Shown here: one piece after another, positions 55,916-64,000 of the stretch
Layout: the number at the start of each line of letters is the position of its first letter
Numbering within the stretch: position 1 is the first letter of the stretch
Source of the DNA: Lachnospiraceae bacterium
GTDB taxonomy: Bacteria; Bacillota; Clostridia; Lachnospirales; Lachnospiraceae
Assembly: GCA_902363135.1 (NCBI GenBank)
Contig: CABIZF010000001.1
Coordinates: forward strand, 620,001-684,000
Direction of reading: 5' to 3'
DNA: 64,000 nt
Position numbers and translations under genes: made by a program
The notes under the pieces: model-generated
Seen by the model: the letters and a program-made list of their open reading frames with translations, nothing else
Databases searched by the model: none
What the model was told of the DNA's origin: nothing

Positions 55916-58900
55916 TTGACAGCAAAAGCAGTAAATAAAAAACCAGACGGATCGAGGAAGCGCAACACGACATCCTCTTCCGCAAATACGAAACGGAAAA
56001 CAACAGGCAGCAGCAGTTCCACACGGAGTGCTGCTGTATCTGCGAAAAAGAATGCTTCCGGTACGGCGACAAAGGCAGCGAGAAAACCAAAGCCTGAGAA
56101 GGAAATGGAACGGCCCATGATACCGGAAGAGCGTACCAGCCCGTTGCTGATTCAGGAGGCTGTTCTCTGGGGGATCATCGCGGTCGGTATTTTTCTGTTT
56201 ATCAGCAACTTTGGGTTTGGTGGTTTTCTTGGAGGCGTGTTGAGTGACGTCGGTTTCGGGATTTTCGGGTGGATGGCATATCTTTTTCCGGTTTTGCTCG
56301 TCTTTTTCACAGCATTTCTTATGTCGAACCGGGGAAGCGCGATTGCCGGTGTAAAGTTTGTTTCCGCAGTGATCCTGTATCTGACTGTGTGCAGTTTTTT
56401 CGGGCTGGCACACGCAGAGGAATATGAATGGATGAAGGTCGGAGCTATCTATGAGCGGAGTGCAGCTTATAAAAATGGCGGTGGTGCGGTTGGCGGATTT
56501 GTGTGCCAGCTTCTGACTCCGGCGCTCGGGACAGTTGGTACAGGTGTATTTCTCGTGATTCTTTCTATCATCTGCGTGATCCTCATAACACAGCGCTCGA
56601 TCATGCGGGGAATGAAAAATCAGAGTAAAAAAATGTATCGTTCTGCAAAGGAGAGCTCAGCCAGACGGCGTGAGGCTTATGCGCGTGAACGCGAGCAGAT
56701 GGAGCAGCAGGAGCTGACATTGGAACAGATGGATCTTTCACCGGATCCGGCGCGGGCAGATGCCTATGTGCCATTTGCAGAGAAGCCGGAAAAACGGAGG
56801 GGGCTGTTTGGCAGAAAGGCTGAGTCACGCACAGTGATAGAAACGAGGCGAGGCTGTACCGAAAGAAGCCCGGAGGTGGCAACCATGCCTGAGCATGCTC
56901 AGGGGCCGAAGGAAGGAAAAGAGCAAGTGGCGAGCCATCGTACGAAGTTGGAAGTGCCGGTCATTTTCCCGTCTACGCCACAGCCGTCCAGACACAGCCG
57001 CAAGGTGGAAGGCACGGCGACGGATATCAGGATCCGGCGGGATGCAGATGAGACGGATACGGTTTATCAGGAGAGCAGGCAGCCGACAGCGAAACCGGAG
57101 GTGGGACTTCATATCGAGGGTCTGGAAAAGAGCCGGAGAGAAGTAAGCTCCGATGTGATCTTTGGAAAGGCAGAGCTTCCGCAGTCGAATCCTGTGCAGG
57201 AAAAGACGGCGCAGTCTGCATTATATCGTGCGGATATGAGTGAGCTGCAATCGGATGCATTTGCAGATGATTTGTCCACAGATCAGGAAGATGCATGGAG
57301 AAACGAGGAAACTGCTGCTGTATCAGAAGCAAATCTGTTTCAGAAAGTGAAAGAAGAGCCGGAGACAGAGTATCTCGGACCGGAAGAAGAACCGGCTGTG
57401 GACTCTGGAAGGTCTGTGGAGTCACGCCCGGATTTTGGTATTTTTGCAGAAGAGGGAAAGCTGGATAACACCTCATCCGGTCATATATTCCGCGAAGAGC
57501 CAATCAAAAAGCAGATAGAAAACCGTGTGCTGACCGAAAGCGGTCGCATGACGTCAAAGTCTGTAAATGCCGGAGCGCCGTCGCCTGATAGCCAGGATAC
57601 GCCGCAGGAATCATCTGCAAAACGTAATCCGCGTTCTTCAAAGCAGGAGATTCAGGCCGGAATTGCGGATGTCGAGGCGGAGGCTGCGGAGGCCGCAGAG
57701 GCCGTAAAGCGGGAATATGTCTATCCGCCGCTTTCGCTGCTGAAGCATGGATCGACACGGACCGGGGCGAGTCAGGAGCAGGAGGTGCGCCGTACCGCGG
57801 CAAAGCTGCAGCAGACCTTAGACAGCTTCGGCGTTCATGCGAAAGTGACAAATGTAAGCTGCGGGCCGAGCGTGACCCGCTATGAGCTGATGCCGGAGCA
57901 GGGCGTGAAGGTCAAGCAGATCGTGGCGCTCTCCGATGATATCAAGCTGAATCTGGCTGCAGCAGACATCCGGATTGAAGCACCGATTCCCGGCAAATCT
58001 GCGGTCGGTATTGAAGTCCCGAATGGTGAGAACAGCACCGTTATGCTGCGGGATTTGCTGGAGACAGATGAATTTGAAAAGCACAAGTCCAATCTGGCGT
58101 TTGCCGTCGGAAAAGATATCGGCGGAAAGACCGTTGTGGCAGATATCGCAAAGATGCCGCACCTTCTGATCGCGGGAGCGACCGGATCCGGAAAATCCGT
58201 CTGCATCAATACGCTGATTATGAGCATTCTCTATAAGGCAAAGCCGGAGGATGTCAAGCTGATCATGATCGACCCGAAGGTCGTAGAACTGAGCGTTTAC
58301 AATGGTATTCCACATCTGTTCATTCCGGTCGTCACCGACCCGAAAAAAGCGGCCGGTGCGCTGAACTGGGCAGTCGCGGAAATGACCGACCGCTATAATA
58401 AATTTGCCGAATACGGCGTGCGCGATCTGAAGGGCTACAACCAGAAGGTCGAGGCTGCCGGTATGGGAGACGATCCGTCAGCACCGAAGAAGCTGCCACA
58501 GATCGTGATCATTGTTGACGAGCTGGCAGATCTGATGATGGTCGCCCCTGGTGAGGTAGAGGATTCCATCTGTCGCCTGGCTCAGCTGGCGAGAGCAGCG
58601 GGGCTGCATCTGATTATTGCGACGCAGCGTCCGTCTGTTAATGTTATCACCGGACTGATTAAGGCAAATATGCCGTCGCGTATTGCATTTTCCGTCTCTT
58701 CCGGCATTGATTCCCGTACGATCATTGATATGTACGGAGCGGAGAAGCTGCTCGGAAAGGGTGATATGCTGTTCTACCCACAGGGCTATCAAAAGCCTGC
58801 GCGTGTACAAGGTGCATTTGTGTCCGATGAGGAAGTATCTGATGTGGTTGATTTCCTCAAAGAAAATAATATGGATGGAGGACACAGTGCAGCAATGGAG

Positions 58901-59173
58901 GCGCAGCTGGCGAAGGTACAGCAGGTCAGCGAGGCAGCCCGTGCAAATGAGGATGTGGATGCGCTCTTTGCAGAGGCGGGTAAATTTATCATCGAGAAGG
59001 ATAAGGCGTCGATCGGCATGCTGCAGCGTGTGTTCAAAATCGGATTCAACCGGGCGGCACGGATCATGGATCAACTCTCAGATGCTGGAGTCGTTGGGCC
59101 GGAAGAGGGGACAAAGCCGCGGAAAATTCTCATGTCTGAAGAAGAATTTGAAAATTATCTGGAGCAGAACTAG
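55916..59173 (+). CDS. DNA translocase FtsK/SpoIIIE
   Basis: A 1085-residue DNA translocase, longer than Bacillus SpoIIIE (about 790). A basic/Ser-Thr N-terminal tail of about 70 residues precedes four transmembrane helices (about 80-225). A very long charged linker (about 225-590) follows. The motor domain has Walker A GATGSGKS at 754-761 and Walker [14 protein letters not shown]. The C-terminal gamma winged helix ([19 protein letters not shown]..) reads polar DNA sequences. It pumps chromosomal DNA through the septum. TTG 55916 is chosen: GGGAGG lies 8 bases upstream, and the open frame before it overlaps uppP. Confidence 0.92.
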   Translation: MTAKAVNKKPDGSRKRNTTSSSANTKRKTTGSSSSTRSAAVSAKKNASGTATKAARKPKPEKEMERPMIPEERTSPLLIQEAVLWGIIAVGIFLFISNFGFGGFLGGVLSDVGFGIFGWMAYLFPVLLVFFTAFLMSNRGSAIAGVKFVSAVILYLTVCSFFGLAHAEEYEWMKVGAIYERSAAYKNGGGAVGGFVCQLLTPALGTVGTGVFLVILSIICVILITQRSIMRGMKNQSKKMYRSAKESSARRREAYAREREQMEQQELTLEQMDLSPDPARADAYVPFAEKPEKRRGLFGRKAESRTVIETRRGCTERSPEVATMPEHAQGPKEGKEQVASHRTKLEVPVIFPSTPQPSRHSRKVEGTATDIRIRRDADETDTVYQESRQPTAKPEVGLHIEGLEKSRREVSSDVIFGKAELPQSNPVQEKTAQSALYRADMSELQSDAFADDLSTDQEDAWRNEETAAVSEANLFQKVKEEPETEYLGPEEEPAVDSGRSVESRPDFGIFAEEGKLDNTSSGHIFREEPIKKQIENRVLTESGRMTSKSVNAGAPSPDSQDTPQESSAKRNPRSSKQEIQAGIADVEAEAAEAAEAVKREYVYPPLSLLKHGSTRTGASQEQEVRRTAAKLQQTLDSFGVHAKVTNVSCGPSVTRYELMPEQGVKVKQIVALSDDIKLNLAAADIRIEAPIPGKSAVGIEVPNGENSTVMLRDLLETDEFEKHKSNLAFAVGKDIGGKTVVADIAKMPHLLIAGATGSGKSVCINTLIMSILYKAKPEDVKLIMIDPKVVELSVYNGIPHLFIPVVTDPKKAAGALNWAVAEMTDRYNKFAEYGVRDLKGYNQKVEAAGMGDDPSAPKKLPQIVIIVDELADLMMVAPGEVEDSICRLAQLARAAGLHLIIATQRPSVNVITGLIKANMPSRIAFSVSSGIDSRTIIDMYGAEKLLGKGDMLFYPQGYQKPARVQGAFVSDEEVSDVVDFLKENNMDGGHSAAMEAQLAKVQQVSEAARANEDVDALFAEAGKFIIEKDKASIGMLQRVFKIGFNRAARIMDQLSDAGVVGPEEGTKPRKILMSEEEFENYLEQN

Positions 59174-59278
59174 TACATCTAATTTTTGTATGCTGTATCG
59201 GAATTCCTGACGTATTCGATAAAAATTGTCAAAAGTTTAACATAATCTGCATTTTTTAGCATTTTTTTCATTCTGACA
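59174..59278 (+). other. Intergenic region upstream of nfnA with a Rex-like site
   Basis: About 100 A/T-rich bases after the translocase gene, with no open frame. It contains the candidate Rex operator (59226-59243) and no clear terminator. Confidence 0.4.
59226..59243 (+). promoter_or_regulatory. Candidate Rex operator upstream of nfnAB
   Basis: The 18 bases TTGTCAAAAGTTTAACAT match the clostridial Rex consensus TTGTTAAnnnnTTAACAA (from memory) at 12 of 14 fixed positions. It lies 36 bp before the -35 of the nfnA promoter. Rex itself is encoded at 47201-47854 in the same window. Confidence 0.5.
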
Positions 59279-59307
59279 TTGAATTTCTTGCAGTAATGTC
59301 TTATACT
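59279..59307 (+). promoter_or_regulatory. Promoter of nfnAB
   Basis: TTGAAT (59279-59284), 17 bp, TATACT (59302-59307), about 90 bases before the nfnA start. Confidence 0.7.
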
Positions 59308-59396
59308 AAGTTGATGTAATTTGCAGGACTTTGCATGCTCTGTGCAGGTTCGTTTACAAAACAGCAGGAAACTGCTGAAAAATATGGAGGTATCAT

Positions 59397-60290
59397 ATGT
59401 ACAAGATTTTGGAAGCAGGGAAACTTGCGGGCAATATCTATCAGATGGTAGTAGAAGCTCCGCGTGTTGCGAAGCATTGCCTGCCTGGACAGTTTGTCAT
59501 CGTCAAAGCAGACGCAGTTGGAGAGCGGATTCCGCTGACGATCTGCGATTATGACAGAGAAGCAGGAACTATCACGATTGTATTCATGCCGATCGGAGCA
59601 TCGACAGAGAAATTTGCAAAGCTTAAGGCCGGAGATTCTTTCCGTGATTTTGTAGGACCGCTCGGATGTCCGTCTGAGCTCTGTGAAGAGGCAAACCTGG
59701 AAGAGACGAGAAAGAAGAAGATTCTGTTTGTAGCAGGCGGAGTAGGTACAGCTCCGGTATACCCGCAGATGAAATGGCTGCATGAGCACGGCATTGACGC
59801 AGATGTCATCGTCGGTGCAAAGACCAAGGATCTCGTAATCCTTGAGGATAAGTTCAAATCTGTAGCAGGTAATCTTTACGTGACCACAGATGACGGCTCC
59901 TACGGAAGAAGCGGTATGGTTACAAAGGTTATCGAGGATCTTGTCACTAAAGAAGGTAAGACCTATGATCATTGCGTAGCAATCGGACCGATGATCATGA
60001 TGAAGTTCTGCTGCCTGACCACAAAGAAGTTCAATATCCCGACGGTTGTCAGCATGAACCCGATTATGGTAGACGGTACCGGTATGTGTGGTGCCTGTCG
60101 TGTCATTGTAGGCGATGAAGTGAAGTTTGCCTGCGTAGACGGACCGGAGTTCGACGGACATAAGATCGATTTTGACGGAGCAATGAAGAGACAGACTCTG
60201 TATAAGACAGAGGAAGGAAAGGCGCTGCTGAGACTGCGTGAGGGCGATACCCATCATGGTGGATGCGGCAATTGCGGAGGTGACAAATAA
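59397..60290 (+). CDS. nfnA: NfnA: ferredoxin-NADP+ transhydrogenase, small subunit
   Basis: A 297-residue FAD/NAD-binding reductase of the PyrK/ferredoxin reductase type. FAD-binding RIPLTICDYD, NAD-binding VAGGVGTAPVYPQ, and cysteines for a [2Fe-2S] cluster in GTGMCGACRV and KFACVDGP. The extra C-terminal HHGGCGNCGGDK is notable. With NfnB it forms the electron-bifurcating NADH-dependent ferredoxin:NADP+ oxidoreductase. GGAGG precedes the ATG. The stop and nfnB start overlap (TAATG). Confidence 0.88.
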   Translation: MYKILEAGKLAGNIYQMVVEAPRVAKHCLPGQFVIVKADAVGERIPLTICDYDREAGTITIVFMPIGASTEKFAKLKAGDSFRDFVGPLGCPSELCEEANLEETRKKKILFVAGGVGTAPVYPQMKWLHEHGIDADVIVGAKTKDLVILEDKFKSVAGNLYVTTDDGSYGRSGMVTKVIEDLVTKEGKTYDHCVAIGPMIMMKFCCLTTKKFNIPTVVSMNPIMVDGTGMCGACRVIVGDEVKFACVDGPEFDGHKIDFDGAMKRQTLYKTEEGKALLRLREGDTHHGGCGNCGGDK

Positions 60291-61684
60291 TGGCAGACGT
60301 ATTAAAGAAGGTTCCGGTAAGAGAGCAGGATCCGAAGGTAAGAGCGACAAATTTTGACGAAGTATGTCTTGGCTATAATAAAGAAGAAGCGATGGCAGAG
60401 GCTGAGCGCTGCCTGCACTGCAAAAATGCAAAGTGTGTTCAGGGCTGTCCGGTAAACATCAATATTCCGGATTTCATCGCAGAAGTAAAGACCGGCAATT
60501 TTGAGGGGGCTTATAAGGTTATCTCCGAGTCCAGCGCACTTCCGGCAATCTGTGGCCGCGTATGTCCGCAGGAGAGTCAGTGTGAAGGTAAATGTATCCG
60601 TGGCATTAAGGGCGAAGCGGTATCCATCGGTAAGCTGGAGCGTTTTGTTGCGGATTGGGCTAGAGAGAATGGCATCAAGCCGCCGGCACCGGCAGCAAAG
60701 AATGGCCATAAGGTAGCAGTCATCGGTTCAGGCCCGTCCGGACTGACCTGTGCAGGAGATCTGGCAAAGCTTGGCTATGATGTGACAATTTTCGAGGCAC
60801 TGCATGAGCCGGGCGGAGTACTTGTGTATGGTATTCCGGAGTTCCGTCTTCCGAAGCTGGATGTCGTGGCAAAGGAAGTAGAAAATGTAAAATCTCTCGG
60901 CGTAAAGATCGAGACAAATGTTATCATCGGCAAGTCTGTAAAGATTGATGAGCTGCTTGATGAGGAGGGCTTCGAGGCTGTATTTATCGGTTCCGGTGCA
61001 GGTCTTCCGATGTTCATGGGCATTCCGGGAGAGACTGCAAAGGGTGTATTCTCCGCGAATGAGTTCCTGACCAGAAACAACCTCATGAAAGCATTCCGTG
61101 ATGATTACGATACTCCGATCGTACACGGCAAGAAGGTAGCTGTTGTCGGCGGCGGAAATGTGGCAATGGATGCAGCGAGAACAGCTCTTCGTCTCGGCGC
61201 TGAAGTACATATCGTATACCGCCGTAGTGAAGCAGAGCTTCCGGCACGTGCAGAAGAAGTACATCATGCAAAGGAAGAGGGCATCATCTTCGATCTGCTG
61301 ACCAACCCGAAGGAGATTCTGGTAGATGAAAACGATGCGGTTGCGGGTATCCGCTGCATCCGCATGGAGCTCGGTGAGCCGGATGCATCCGGAAGAAGAC
61401 GTCCGGTAGAGATTCCGGGTTCTGAGTTTGATATTGATGTTGATACCGTAATCATGTCTCTTGGTACTTCACCAAATCCGCTGATCTCTTCTACGACCAT
61501 CGGACTGGATACAAACAAGAGAAAATGCATCATCGCAGATGAGACAACCGGTCAGACATCCAAGGATGGCGTATTCGCCGGAGGAGATGCTGTCACCGGA
61601 GCTGCAACGGTTATTCTTGCAATGGGCGCAGGAAAGGCCGCTGCAAAGGGAATCGATGAGTTCCTGAAAGCAAAGAACAACTAA
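60290..61684 (+). CDS. nfnB: NfnB: transhydrogenase large subunit (GltD-like)
   Basis: A 464-residue flavoprotein of the glutamate synthase small-subunit family. The N-terminal iron-sulfur domain has CLHCKNAKCVQGCP and ICGRVCPQESQCEGKC, binding two [4Fe-4S] clusters. Two Rossmann folds follow: VIGSGPSGLTCAGDLA (FAD) and VVGGGNVAMDAARTAL (NADPH). It is often mislabelled glutamate synthase GltA; the adjacent NfnA-type subunit argues for NfnB. Overlap with nfnA is one base, so translation is coupled. A strong terminator follows. Confidence 0.9.
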   Translation: MADVLKKVPVREQDPKVRATNFDEVCLGYNKEEAMAEAERCLHCKNAKCVQGCPVNINIPDFIAEVKTGNFEGAYKVISESSALPAICGRVCPQESQCEGKCIRGIKGEAVSIGKLERFVADWARENGIKPPAPAAKNGHKVAVIGSGPSGLTCAGDLAKLGYDVTIFEALHEPGGVLVYGIPEFRLPKLDVVAKEVENVKSLGVKIETNVIIGKSVKIDELLDEEGFEAVFIGSGAGLPMFMGIPGETAKGVFSANEFLTRNNLMKAFRDDYDTPIVHGKKVAVVGGGNVAMDAARTALRLGAEVHIVYRRSEAELPARAEEVHHAKEEGIIFDLLTNPKEILVDENDAVAGIRCIRMELGEPDASGRRRPVEIPGSEFDIDVDTVIMSLGTSPNPLISSTTIGLDTNKRKCIIADETTGQTSKDGVFAGGDAVTGAATVILAMGAGKAAAKGIDEFLKAKNN

Positions 61685-61699
61685 GTAACAGATGACAGG

Positions 61700-61735
61700 G
61701 CGGGCTGCTGCAGGTTTGCGGCAGCCCGCTTTTTA
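61700..61735 (+). terminator. Terminator of nfnAB
   Basis: GCGGGCTGC pairs with GCAGCCCGC, followed by TTTTT. The T-run leads straight into repeat B, the same arrangement as at 17802. Confidence 0.85.
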
Positions 61736-61881
61736 ACCGAATCAAGCAAGTCCCCTGCTTCAATTGCGCAAAGCAATAAGCTGCGAAGCAGCATTCGGTT
61801 ATAACATATCATAAGGAGGGGCCCGCTTGCGGGAAGATTCCTTGTGATCCTACAAGTAGCGAAGCGGGTTGCGTATATCCG
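61730..61881 (+). repeat. Structured intergenic repeat, family B, copy 2, with element C inserted
   Basis: Bases 61777-61867 match 17815-17905 (91 nt, one mismatch), with the same three hairpins. Relative to copy 1, about 33 extra bases (61744-61776) lie in the first hairpin. They are element C: CTT-ca-ATTGC-gcaaa-GCAAT-AAG, like 8556-8578. It fills the gap between nfnB and rlmH. Confidence 0.8.
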
Positions 61882-61904
61882 TGTTGAGCTGACAGGAGTA
61901 TGGA

Positions 61905-62384
61905 ATGAAGATAACTATAGTAACCGTTGGAAAAGTAAAGGAAAAATTTTACCGGGATGCGATCGCTGAGTACGCAAAAAGGCTGGGACGCTACTGTACG
62001 CTGGAGATTCTGGAGGTAGCGGATGAGAAGACGCCGGATGGTGCAGCCCCGGCGCTGGAGCAGCAGATCATCGAGAAGGAGGGGACGCGGGTTCTCTCAT
62101 GTATCAGGGAGGATGCTTATGTCATTGCGTTGGCCATTCAGGGAAAGCAGCGTTCCTCTGAACAGCTGGCTGCCCATATGAATGAACTGACTGTGCGTGG
62201 AAAGAGTAATATCTGTTTTGTGATCGGTGGTTCACTCGGTCTGTCTTCGCAGGTTTTAAAGCGTGCAGATGAACAGCTGAGTTTTTCACCTATGACCTTT
62301 CCGCACCAGCTGATGAGGGTTATTTTGCTTGAACAGGTATACCGGGCCTTCCGGATTATCAAAGGTGAGCCGTATCATAAATAA
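61905..62384 (+). CDS. rlmH: 23S rRNA (pseudouridine1915-N3)-methyltransferase RlmH
   Basis: A 159-residue RlmH of the SPOUT class, exactly the family length. It starts [16 protein letters not shown]. The knot region has [15 protein letters not shown], and the C-terminus [19 protein letters not shown] is diagnostic. It methylates pseudouridine 1915 in 23S rRNA using S-adenosylmethionine. CAGGAG lies before the start. Confidence 0.96.
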   Translation: MKITIVTVGKVKEKFYRDAIAEYAKRLGRYCTLEILEVADEKTPDGAAPALEQQIIEKEGTRVLSCIREDAYVIALAIQGKQRSSEQLAAHMNELTVRGKSNICFVIGGSLGLSSQVLKRADEQLSFSPMTFPHQLMRVILLEQVYRAFRIIKGEPYHK

Positions 62385-62449
62385 TCAGAGATAACATAAA
62401 GCAGGAAACCTGCTCATATACTGACTAATAACCGCACTGGGGAATGCCT

Positions 62450-62755
62450 GTGATAGAAAAGAGAGAAAAACCGCAGGGAGGTCGCGTGCCTGATGCGCTG
62501 CAGCTTCCCAATGATCTGCAACGGGGATTGATTCTGCTGTCAATGCACGGGCAGGAGCATCTCTGGATTGAAAACTTTCGCGGACTGTCCTCCTATTCAT
62601 CGGAAGAGGTGCGGATCCTGATCCGCGGTGGCTGGGTGAAAATCTGTGGAAGCCATATGGAAATTTTGACCTATACAAAGGAAGAAATAGAAATTACAGG
62701 ATGCATCTGCAGTGTCTGTTTTATCTCAGCCGGGAAGACTACTTCATGTAAGTAG
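62450..62755 (+). CDS. yqfC: YqfC family sporulation protein (YabP/YqfC)
   Basis: A protein of 101 residues of the YabP/YqfC family. Segments LPNDLQRGLILLSMHG, WIENFRGLSSYSSEEVRI and GWVKICGSHMEIL match the family. In Bacillus yqfC is sigma-E controlled and sits before yqfD, as here. GTG 62450 has GGGGA 6 bases upstream; an ATG at 62444 lies too close to that site, but is possible. Confidence 0.82.
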   Translation: MIEKREKPQGGRVPDALQLPNDLQRGLILLSMHGQEHLWIENFRGLSSYSSEEVRILIRGGWVKICGSHMEILTYTKEEIEITGCICSVCFISAGKTTSCK

Positions 62756-62794
62756 AGCATGAAGTGGCAGTGATTATCAAGCAGGAGGGACCTT

Positions 62795-64000
62795 ATGGAA
62801 TTTCCGGATTTTCTTGCGGGGTATGTGCGGATTCAGGTCAGCGGAGATGCCTGTGAACGCTTTTTCAATCTGTGTGCCCATCACCGATTGAAGCTTTGGC
62901 GACTGCTGCCGGAAGCAGAAGCCTATACTGCCTGCATTTCCGTTCGCGATTTCCGAAAGCTGAAAACGCTTGTTAAAAAAAGCCACGTCCGACTGCGTAT
63001 CACAGAACGGCACGGGCTTCCTTTTTTTATCCGGAAATATCGCAGGAGGAGGCTTTGGGTACTCGGCTTTCTGGCAGCGGTCTGGCTTTTACTCTGGCTG
63101 GGAGCACATGTATGGAGAATTACTCTGAATGGAAATGTGCGGCAGACTTCTCCGGTTCTGTATAACTGGCTGCAGGAAAACGGGATTTACTATGGCATGC
63201 GAAAATCGGAAGTGGACTGTGAGAGACTTTCTGCTGCATTGCGCAATGCTTTTCCTGATTTTTCCTGGGTATCGGCAACTCTGCACGGGACACAGCTGTC
63301 GATACAGGTTCGGGAAGGCAGCTTTTCAGAAGAGACAGAGCCAAAGGAAGCAAATGTGCCGTCCAGTCTTGTTGCTGCGCAATCCGGGATCATTGAGTCG
63401 ATCTATGTGCGGAGCGGACGCGCGCTGGTGGCAGCAGGGGATGAGGTTGAAAAGGGACAGCTGCTCGTTTCCGGCGTGCTCCTGATTACAGATGACGGCG
63501 GAACAGTAGTGAACCGGCAGAAAGTCCGGGCGGATGCAGATGTGATGATTCGCAGCAGGATTCCCTATCATGAAGAGCAGGCAATTACATTTTCTGAAAA
63601 AAAGTACACCGGGAAGCAGGCGAGTCGGGTGCTGCTGCAGATTCTGGGTGCAGACTTTGCACTTCCCATCCGGAAGCCATCATGGGAGTGCAGTGATACA
63701 CTGAGCAAGCTCTGTCAGCTGCGGTTATTCGATGCATTCTATTTGCCGGTTTGCTGGCAGCAGATCACGGTACGCGAATACGAAAATCTGAAAATTTGTC
63801 ACACAAAAGAAGAGATATTGTCTATCTTGAACTCAAATTTACAGTATTTCATGAAAAATTTAGAGGAAAAGGGGGTTCAAATATTTGAAAATAATGTTAA
63901 AATAGAATGGACTGAAACTTCCGCGATTGCGTCAGGAGTGTTGACGGTGGGGACGCCGGAGACGGTACGGACGGAGATTACGGATGGCGAGGAGGAATTA
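62795..64000 (+). CDS. yqfD: Sporulation protein YqfD (5' part)
   Basis: An open frame from ATG 62795 (AGGAGG 5 bases upstream) to the window edge, 402 residues without a stop. It starts MEFPDFLAGYVRIQVSG. One transmembrane helix (about 90-107, WVLGFLAAVWLLLWLGA) separates a small N-terminal domain from an extracellular or intermembrane part. YqfD is a mother-cell sporulation protein paired with YqfC. Bacillus YqfD is about 400 residues, so little is missing. The reading frame is still open at the last base. Confidence 0.85.
   Translation, partial: MEFPDFLAGYVRIQVSGDACERFFNLCAHHRLKLWRLLPEAEAYTACISVRDFRKLKTLVKKSHVRLRITERHGLPFFIRKYRRRRLWVLGFLAAVWLLLWLGAHVWRITLNGNVRQTSPVLYNWLQENGIYYGMRKSEVDCERLSAALRNAFPDFSWVSATLHGTQLSIQVREGSFSEETEPKEANVPSSLVAAQSGIIESIYVRSGRALVAAGDEVEKGQLLVSGVLLITDDGGTVVNRQKVRADADVMIRSRIPYHEEQAITFSEKKYTGKQASRVLLQILGADFALPIRKPSWECSDTLSKLCQLRLFDAFYLPVCWQQITVREYENLKICHTKEEILSILNSNLQYFMKNLEEKGVQIFENNVKIEWTETSAIASGVLTVGTPETVRTEITDGEEEL

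Noticed and set aside
59301..60431. Open frame of 376 codons on the - strand over nfnA
   Set aside because: Antisense to nfnA, whose domains are clear; composition is abnormal and the frame crosses its promoter.
60290..61684. Glutamate synthase small subunit (GltD) as name for the NfnB gene
   Set aside because: No glutamate synthase large subunit is adjacent, and an NfnA-type subunit is, with overlapping start and stop codons.

Overview
The window is a stretch of chromosome from an endospore-forming member of the Clostridia, most likely the Lachnospiraceae. The evidence is sporulation genes (an alpha/beta SASP, YlbJ, GerW/YtfJ, YqfC, YqfD, a SpoIIIE/FtsK translocase), strong AGGAGG-type ribosome sites, TTGACA/TATAAT promoters, roughly even base composition, and gene families I associate with Lachnospiraceae (DUF6465, NfnAB, a HisIE protein with an extra N-terminal HisA/HisF-like barrel, TraX). 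I cannot name a genus. No rRNA, tRNA, prophage, insertion sequence or CRISPR array was seen. Gene order is mostly conserved core chromosome: rpmB-yloU-yloV-recG, rsmD-coaD-ylbJ, an ABC-F gene divergent from rex, alr-mazF, tepA-uppP-spoIIIE and yqfC-yqfD.

Layout. 1-3.4 kb: end of a penicillin-binding protein, a Nudix hydrolase, and the ytfI/ytfJ-like sporulation pair. 3.4-8.5 kb: ribosomal protein L28, Asp23, FakA-like kinase and RecG. 8.6-16.7 kb: a DUF6465 protein, then an inducible sugar locus (AraC regulator, secreted binding protein, two permeases, GH2 beta-galactosidase) with a tandem operator next to its promoter. 16.8-19.5 kb: SASP, a methylglyoxal-synthase-like protein and DUF1846. 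19.7-31.6 kb: RNA-modification and housekeeping genes (rsmD, coaD, ylbJ, an M23 peptidase, an RsmF-like methylase, rsuA, a HAD phosphatase, a SpoU methylase, a YgiQ radical SAM protein, an RluA enzyme, recU). 31.6-36.9 kb: histidine operon hisZ-hisG-hisD-hisB-HisIE fusion. 37-45 kb: SH3-domain proteins, a T-box-controlled leuA, TraX, a SleB-like hydrolase and thrC. 45-54 kb: ABC-F, rex, nnr, alr, mazF, a CNNM/CorC transporter, YebC and a CFI-box protein. 54-64 kb: tepA, uppP, spoIIIE, nfnA-nfnB, rlmH, yqfC and the start of yqfD.

No large new system is evident. The most unusual signals are: (1) modular, multi-hairpin intergenic repeats, two subfamilies of which share a tail module and one of which shows a compensatory base-pair change; (2) the HisA/HisF-like domain fused to HisIE, which lacks both catalytic aspartates; (3) an MgsA-like protein with three active-site positions changed; (4) a MazF-type toxin with no antitoxin gene beside it; (5) a near-consensus Rex operator upstream of nfnAB, in a window that also carries rex; (6) a tandem 10-bp operator abutting the promoter of the galactoside locus.
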